Shown here: positions 1 through 20,000 of the stretch, one piece after another
Layout of the letters: each line of letters opens with the position of its first letter
How positions within the stretch are numbered: position 1 is the stretch's first letter
NCBI GenBank assembly: GCA_963170055.1
Contig: CAUJGJ010000072.1
Location: 205,001-225,000, forward strand
DNA: 20,000 nucleotides
DNA from: Halisarca cf. caerulea
Lineage: Eukaryota; Porifera; Demospongiae; Chondrillida; Halisarcidae
Reading direction: 5' to 3'
The notes under the pieces: model-generated
Told to the model about the DNA's origin: nothing
What the model saw: the letters and a program-made list of their open reading frames with translations, nothing else
The model's database searches: none
Translations under genes and position numbers: made by a program

Positions 1-101
1 ACTGTGTGTGATATAGAAATCTCACACTGTGTGCGATATAGAAATCTCACACTGTGTGCAATACAGAAATCTCACACTGTGTGTGCAGCAATACAGAATA
101 A
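1..101. repeat. 25-bp tandem repeat, about 3.6 copies
   Basis: Three full units and a partial one, starting at 1, 26, 51 and 76 with ACTGTGTG; the core is ATAGAAATCTCAC. It lies in the KANSL2-like intron just after exon C and may continue past the left edge. The short reading frames here are repeat translations. Confidence 0.9.
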
Positions 102-120
102 ACCATGCATTTGTGGATAC

Positions 121-396
121 GTTGCTTGCAGTACGTGGTCAAAGGCAGCACCACTTTCAGGCAGCCATCTTGGGAACACAGCTGCTGCTTGATCAGCTTG
201 TGTTTCAGGTGAACAAGCTGATCATGGCGCTGGGTGGAGTAGGACGTGTTCCCCTGTCCGCTGTTCAACATCTCAACCGATGATTTGAGTCTTTTGAGGT
301 GTCGTTTTCTTCTCAGCAATCCGATCTCTCCACTAGCCTTCCCGTAGCCTGACACTGCTGCGTCAAATGGAGATGTGACCACTGCCGGATCTAGCA
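121..396 (-). CDS. KANSL2: KANSL2-like exon C (start of second C3Hc3H zinc domain)
   Basis: Acceptor TTGCAG after a pyrimidine-rich tract. The exon encodes 91 full codons with a basic segment (LLRRKRHLKRLKSS) and, at its end, CSQDGC...LPLTTYCKQ. I place the donor at GTATCC because the leftover base C can then be completed by the next exon to a His codon (CAT or CAC), restoring the expected C-x2-H spacing; unspliced, that position reads Arg. The next exon lies beyond position 1. Confidence 0.62.
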
Positions 397-665
397 CTGC
401 AATGTGGGAGGGCGGGGGTGGAAGTAGTGAAGGTGCATGCATGTATATGTACACACCAACAAGCACATACAGTCAACCTCGTTAGTAAGTACACCTGGGG
501 ACCCTCCAAATTGCTACTCACCATCAGTAGTACTTGCTAACCATATAGATTAGTATTATGGGTTATAAGCTGGGGCATCATATCCTTGTACTTCCTAACC
601 AGGTATTACTCATTATCAGTGTTCTTACTAACGAGGCTCTACTGTACACCAACACATACATACAA

Positions 666-714
<49 letters not shown>

Positions 715-729
715 TACGTACACACACAA

Positions 730-768
<39 letters not shown>

Positions 769-2359
769 AACACACACACACATACGTACACACACACACA
801 CACTATTACGTATAATATGGCAAGTGTTGTGGTGAAGACCTGACACGCAAAGTCCAAATGTCAAACACACGTACGTACATTGAGATTTCTGTCCTCCTTC
901 ACTCTGCCACTGGAGAAGAAATTGCCTCCTCTTCTCTCTGAAGACGTATCTCAGACGTCCCAACTGCCCTCGATACAGCTCCTTCAATCTCAGAAGTTTC
1001 TGCTTTAAAATGGCATCAGTTTCCGCCTCGTGCACAGTACTTTCGGTTCTGGTCAGACAAAGACAAGTACAGTATATGTACATATGTAGGTTTATCCATA
1101 CATGGTATATACGTACAATACATGGGTAAGGGGGTAAGGGGGTGTTGTTATTGAGCTGAGTGTATAGTCTGGGGTTACCGACCCAATCTCGCTCGGGCAT
1201 TTTCGCTCACCGGTGATATCAATCCCTGAAAATGGCCGAACAAGATTGTGTCAGCAACATCAGACTGCTGAGTATACAGAACAAGTAGCCATCATGTGAA
1301 GACAGCTTTATGTGTTCTACACGAAGGTCACAACTGCAGGAATCTCATTTGAGAAGTACGTACAATGTGTATGTACGTACCTCACGTAAACAGTACTGCA
1401 TATGTATTATACTTGGACTCTGAGCTGTATTGCTCCATGTCAATTTGTGTGTTAATGTGGTTTAACGGTACAGAGACACAAACAGAATACCATGTACACA
1501 GACATGTACGCACAAGAAAAACAACAATACAGAGATGATTAGCGGTGTCTGCTCGGCTATTGCCCAATACCACACATCCCTGCATTAACTCAGGCATAGA
1601 CTTTGGTCATGGTACAATGAAACCTCTGTAATCCAACACTTCTATAATTCGTCATTCTCTCTAATCCAACATCTTATGAGGTACAGTCCTCATATGTATT
1701 AAAGTATGTTGAAAGTTACTTTGAAATCTGACTATGTACGTACTACTCTAACACCTTTTTCAAGTCCCATTGAGCGTTGGATTAGGGAGGCTTCATTGTC
1801 TACTGGTCACATTATGCGATAAAAAAAGGAAAAATCCCCCCCCCCCACGTATGTTGTCCCCTTCAGTTGAGGCACCAGCTGCGAGGCCAAGGCTACTCGA
1901 TACGGTTCTTTGTATATGTGCATTGGAACTAACCAGTGTCTTACTGGGATAGTCTCACGTGGCCAGACCCTCATATCCCCCATATCCCAAGCCATATCCT
2001 CATATCAGACCTCATATGGGGATGGTTCTTTGATCTTTCAAATGTTGCAGGGCTGAACTTCTCCTTCATACAGAGCTGAGAAGAAGATTTTGTTTGGCTA
2101 CGTGAGATTACTACTGGGACAGAAGAGTTATTTTTAGAGATAAAACCACAAAACCGTGTAGCTAGGGGATCGAACCCTGTGTCTTCAGTCCAAAAAACCC
2201 GTACCAAAAGGCCCACAGTGACACACTTGATATATACTGTACTCACGCTAAAGGAGGCTGTTCCAGCTCAGCGCCTATCTCTGCCTCATCTTCGTTTTCT
2301 CCTTTCCAAACACTGTCCACTGTTACAGATAACAATCTTCCTTTCTTCGAGGCAGACAT
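121..2359 (-). CDS. KANSL2: KANSL2-like NSL complex subunit, three exons seen, 3' part outside window
   Basis: Gene model on the minus strand from three exons: 2359-2247, 1048-879 and 396-121. Junction phases fit exactly: exon A ends in GC and is completed by A (Ala); exon B ends in T and is completed by TG (Leu); exon C ends in C before a GT. The joined protein has an acidic linker with VTVDSVWKGE, a basic helical stretch (LKELYRGQLGRLRYVFREKR), and a cysteine motif CSQDGC followed by LPLTTYC. These resemble the middle of KANSL2, a subunit of the NSL complex that works with the acetyltransferase MOF/KAT8 on histone H4 in the nucleus. The family normally has two C3Hc3H zinc domains; only the start of the second is visible here, and the first is not found. 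The recognition is from memory of the family and not from a search. The gene continues beyond position 1. Confidence 0.72.
470..644. mobile_element. TA-flanked inverted-repeat element (CAGT-type MITE), 175 bp
   Basis: The left end CAGTCAACCTCGTTAGTAAG pairs with the right end, which as reverse complement reads CAGTAGAGCCTCGTTAGTAA. TA lies directly outside both ends (468-469 and 645-646), as expected for Tc1/mariner-type non-autonomous elements. It lies in the KANSL2-like intron between exons B and C. Related elements occur at 3057, 9624 and 17778. Confidence 0.7.
657..812. repeat. (CA)n microsatellite with AAAC and TACGTA interruptions
   Basis: About 155 bp of imperfect CA dinucleotides. 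It gives open frames of Thr/His on one strand and Cys/Val on the other, none of which are genes. It is intronic in the KANSL2-like gene. Confidence 0.95.
879..1048 (-). CDS. KANSL2: KANSL2-like exon B (conserved helical region)
   Basis: Acceptor CTGACCAG, then 56 full codons plus one base at each end, then donor GTACGT. The protein is rich in K, R, L and E: ILKQKLLRLKELYRGQLGRL is followed by RYVFREKRRQFLLQWQSEGG. This is the strongest family signature of the gene, a charged helix resembling the KANSL2 core. The frame is open on both sides into CA-repeat translation, which is not part of the exon. Confidence 0.75.
1615..1798. mobile_element. CAATG-ended TA-type MITE, 184 bp
   Basis: The left end CAATGAAACCTCTGTAATCC matches the right end, whose reverse complement reads CAATGAAGCCTCCCTAATCC. 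TA precedes the left end (1613-1614); the right flank is TC, probably a decayed TA. The interior repeats the CTCTAATCCAACA motif. Relatives are at 10672, 15393 and 19111. Confidence 0.72.
1950..2111. mobile_element. Non-autonomous DNA transposon with 8-bp target duplication, 162 bp
   Basis: The left end TAGTCTCACGTGGCCAGAC pairs with the right end, reverse complement TAATCTCACGTAGCCAAAC (two or three mismatches). The identical 8-mer TACTGGGA lies outside both ends at 1942-1949 and 2112-2119. An 8-bp duplication points to a hAT- or P-like mechanism. The interior has CATATCC/CATATGG repeats. The minus-strand frame across it is not a gene. Confidence 0.75.
2247..2359 (-). CDS. KANSL2: KANSL2-like exon A (first visible exon)
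   Basis: Reads MSASKKGRLLSVTVDSVWKG and then an acidic run ending in EQPPL plus two bases of the next codon. The donor is GTGAGT (forward 2241-2246). The ATG is preceded by GACAAA and by an in-frame TAA at 2378-2380. The VTVDSVWKGE stretch matches the part of KANSL2 just before the conserved helix, so in the usual protein about 150-200 residues with a zinc domain would come before it. Either this ATG is the true start of a short form, or the exon begins at an AG a few bases upstream and the earlier exons lie further right or are missing. Confidence 0.65.
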
Positions 2360-2380
2360 TTTGTCCACATGATTAGCTTA

Positions 2381-2408
2381 GTCTTGTGGCGCAAGACCTT
2401 TTTGCGCC
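2381..2408. promoter_or_regulatory. Nested inverted repeats just upstream of the KANSL2-like ATG
   Basis: GTCTTG/CAAGAC (2381-2386 and 2392-2397) overlaps a second inverted repeat GGCGCAA/TTGCGCC (2388-2394 and 2402-2408). The two hairpins share bases and exclude each other. The position 22-50 bases outside the ATG suggests promoter or 5' leader, but no factor can be named. Confidence 0.35.
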
Positions 2409-2691
2409 ATATTCGATTGATTGAAAAAAATGATTGATATTTTGATTGATTGTAGTTGTACAGTAGCAGTGTGTCAAATGAGACAATACAAGGTCTTTGG
2501 ACTGTGCGTGGTTGTTGTTACAGTCTGTCAATATCAACCAACCCACCCCTAACCCTCCGCCGAACAGTAGAGCTGCATGATCAGTAAGTAAAGATCTGGT
2601 AATATGTGTGTCAGAAGGGCTTTACATCCACAGGGTTGAAGAGCCCATGCATCTACCTAGCCATGGGTCACAGAGTTTCAGTAAACTACCA

Positions 2692-2910
2692 ATAAGGTGG
2701 GGGGGGGGTAATTTGGAACAGAGCCTGTAACTTTTGTTGTACTGAGTTAAGTTGCCTGGCCATCCTAGCCAAACTCCCACTTTATGGAGACAATACACAA
2801 GAGAGATAATGGATGTAGCTTGTGGTTGGCACTGCCTTTGGCCTGACTGTTTTAAATTACCCGCTGTTCCAAATTACCCGCTGTTCCAAATCACTCCACT
2901 TTACCTTATA
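2692..2910. mobile_element. Possible MITE with GGTAATTTGGAACAG terminal repeats
   Basis: GTAATTTGGAACAG at 2708-2721 is matched in inverse by CTGTTCCAAATTAC and CTGTTCCAAATCAC at 2863-2894, an 18-bp tandem doubling. The outer parts AAGGTGG and CCACTTTACCTT also pair loosely. No clear target duplication. A related stretch, CTGTCCCAAATTACC, occurs near 4213. Confidence 0.45.
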
Positions 2911-3056
2911 GCATGTGCTTAATCATATTATCATTACTCCTGTGGGTAACACCTATATATAGACTTGTCTAATGTCACATGTCTCCAGTAAGTAATTGAA
3001 TTGACTACAGTATAATTATTTTACAAAAGTGGCCAATTCTCACTGCTATACATGGA

Positions 3057-3420
3057 CAGTGAAACTTGCTTAGTACATACCTCAAAGGGGACACAAAATC
3101 AGTACTTATTATCAGAGGTACTTACTATCAGGGTTGGTTTATGTACATGAGGTATACACAGGGACAGAATGAGGAGTATTTACTATCCAGGAGTATGTAC
3201 TAAACCAGGTACTTACTATCAGGGTTGCAATTGGTTTGTGTACATGAGGTATACACAGGGACAGAATGAGGAGTACTTGCTATCCAGGAGTATGTACTAA
3301 ACCAGGTATCAGGGTTGGTTTGTGTACATGAGGTATACACAGGCCTGGGACAGAATGAGAAGCACTTACTGTCCAGTAATGCATGTGCACTAAACCAGGT
3401 ATTTACTAAGCAAGTTCTAC
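3057..3420. mobile_element. CAGTG-ended MITE with internal tandem repeat of about 90-100 bp
   Basis: The left end CAGTGAAACTTGCTTAGTAC is mirrored by the right end, reverse complement GTAGAACTTGCTTAGTAAAT. The interior has three imperfect copies of a unit containing GTACATGAGGTATACACAG and GAATGAG, each followed by TATCCAGGAGTATGTACT. The same vocabulary in the opposite direction forms the element at 9624. Outer flanks are decayed, with no TA pair left. Confidence 0.65.
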
Positions 3421-4362
3421 CATAACAGAATATGTAGACACTGGCATATGCATACCAAAGTAAATACGGATGCATGTCTTGTTTCTGAACTTGAATCTGG
3501 CACTCTTGCAAGGCATACCCATATATAGACTAGTCTTGCGTAGCCAGACCCTACTCACTGCAGAGGAGAGCGGGGCACGGGTGTGCACTACACCAGACTA
3601 GCCATAGACTGTGCAACGCTGTATGTCATGTGGTATGTCACAGATAGTATAATCAGATATCTACGAATAATTTCTGCATGTATACAGCGGGAACTCTGAA
3701 TATGGGACACTTCAGGGACAACATAAATTCAGCTAATTTGTTCTTTGTATACCGGGTTTTCCCCTTTGAGAGATTCAAATTGTATTGTAGGGATTATACT
3801 GGGACCATAATTCGTGTCCTTTATAGCGATGTTAATTGTTTTGTGCTCTTATTTGGGCCCAGAGAGTCCAATATTGGAGGCCAAGTTCAACTTTATTGTA
3901 GATACTGGTGGCCGCCTTTTGTTATCAGTTTTTCTATCATCTATGATTCATGCTTGCTGCATGTATAGACAAGCAGTCATGCTACAGATCAGAGAGCATC
4001 CTGTACATGTATGGTGGAGTGGGTAATTCAGAACAGCCTGGTGGCAGCCAGGGCCCGGCCCAAGTCAGGACGGTGCCGGCCCGGGGTCTCAGTGTCAACG
4101 TGACCACAAGCTACACACATTTCTGGTCAGTGTTGTCTCAATGAATTGGGAGTTCAGCAGTGGCAAGTATCTATGGCTGGACAGCTTAATTCACCATATC
4201 AAAAGTAAAGGCTCTGTCCCAAATTACCATGTATAGTCTTATAGTTAAGTTTGTTGTATAGTATATTTTATATTGATTAGCACGTAATACTACACCTATA
4301 AACTCTTAAAATGTGAACATATCTATGATGTGAAACGTAGCCAGACCCATTGACAGGTACAC

Positions 4363-19934
<15,572 letters not shown>

Positions 19935-20000
19935 GTAAGCCTACGTGGGGCCAATGCTCTCTGATGCAGCTGTTTGTCTGTAAAACCCTTAATTGTATAG

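Larger units (their letters stand above)
1049..2246 (-). other. Intron of KANSL2-like gene between exons A and B
   Basis: About 1.2 kb with no convincing additional exon on either strand. It holds two inverted-repeat elements (1615-1798 and 1950-2111), a C tract at 1838-1846, and several GTACGTAC-like palindromic tracts. Because the phases of exons A and B already fit, no intermediate exon is needed. Confidence 0.55.
2360..4362. other. Divergent intergenic spacer between KANSL2-like gene and kinase gene
   Basis: About 2 kb separate the two visible ATG codons on opposite strands, so promoters of both genes probably lie here. I see no coding exon. The region holds nested inverted repeats just outside the KANSL2-like ATG, a GGTAATTTGGAACAG inverted-repeat element, a tandem-repeat-bearing MITE (3057-3420), solo CGTAGCCAGACCC ends at about 3540 and 4336, and a CAGCGGGAACTCTG-type element end at 3685. 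No clear TATA box or initiator could be assigned. Confidence 0.5.

Noticed and set aside
2167..2177. GGTTCGATCCC on the minus strand, a tRNA T-loop / B-box-like word
   Set aside because: No acceptor stem, anticodon arm or A box could be placed around it; at most a worn tRNA-derived repeat.
1971..2246. 91-codon minus-strand frame beside the KANSL2-like exon A
   Set aside because: It runs through an inverted-repeat element with target duplication and intron sequence; composition is not protein-like.
3200..3588. Minus-strand frames of 60 and 103 codons
   Set aside because: They cover the tandem repeats and end of the MITE at 3057-3420; the repeated PVYTSCTQTN comes from the repeat unit.
3678..4026. 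Plus-strand frames of 70-96 codons upstream of the kinase
   Set aside because: They begin in a CAGCGGGAACTCTG element end, show no family features, and have no splice continuity with exon 1.

Overview
The window looks like nuclear DNA of an animal, most probably a marine invertebrate and plausibly a sponge. Genes are split by GT-AG introns with matching codon phases, introns and flanks are full of CA microsatellites, minisatellites and short inverted-repeat transposons, and one gene is a KANSL2-like chromatin factor. The sponge guess rests on the combination of a TKL-like kinase, a long coiled coil and a ZU5-like domain, and is only moderate.

Layout. (1) Minus strand, 121-2359: three exons of a KANSL2-like gene (NSL/MOF histone acetyltransferase complex subunit). 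The conserved helical region and the start of a zinc domain are visible; the 3' part runs off the left edge. Its introns hold at least three short inverted-repeat elements. (2) 2360-4362: spacer between two divergent genes, made mostly of transposon-like repeats, with no convincing exon. (3) Plus strand, 4363-19934 and beyond: one large gene model of 14 exons, at least 1,050 codons. Exon 1 is an uninterrupted kinase domain with all main catalytic motifs. Exons 2-11 are small, phase-0, coiled-coil exons. Exon 12 is a 34-nt microexon. Exon 13 carries a ZU5-like domain and exon 14 its continuation; the gene leaves the window on the right.

The most notable signal is in the large gene. All ten coiled-coil exons are phase 0/0 and encode 35, 39, 49, 63 or 74 residues, all equal to 0 or 4 modulo 7, so exon borders respect the heptad/hendecad repeat of the coil. 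Exons 2-4 are tandem duplicates, and exon 4 has lost exactly four codons (39 to 35). Behind the kinase exon lies an in-frame stop and two AATAAA signals, so a kinase-only transcript is possible, and it is also possible that the kinase is a separate gene. A 58-bp tandem repeat has copied the end of exon 13 with its donor site four times, creating a series of potential 13-nt exons.

The introns hold a rich set of non-autonomous transposons: a TA-flanked CAGTG/CAATG-ended group (several with minisatellites grown inside them), a pair of about 250-bp elements with 15-bp terminal repeats and 5-bp target duplications, an element with an 8-bp target duplication, a nested TA-flanked insertion, and a 139-bp near-perfect hairpin. 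All gene models come from reading splice sites and frames by eye; no transcript evidence was available.
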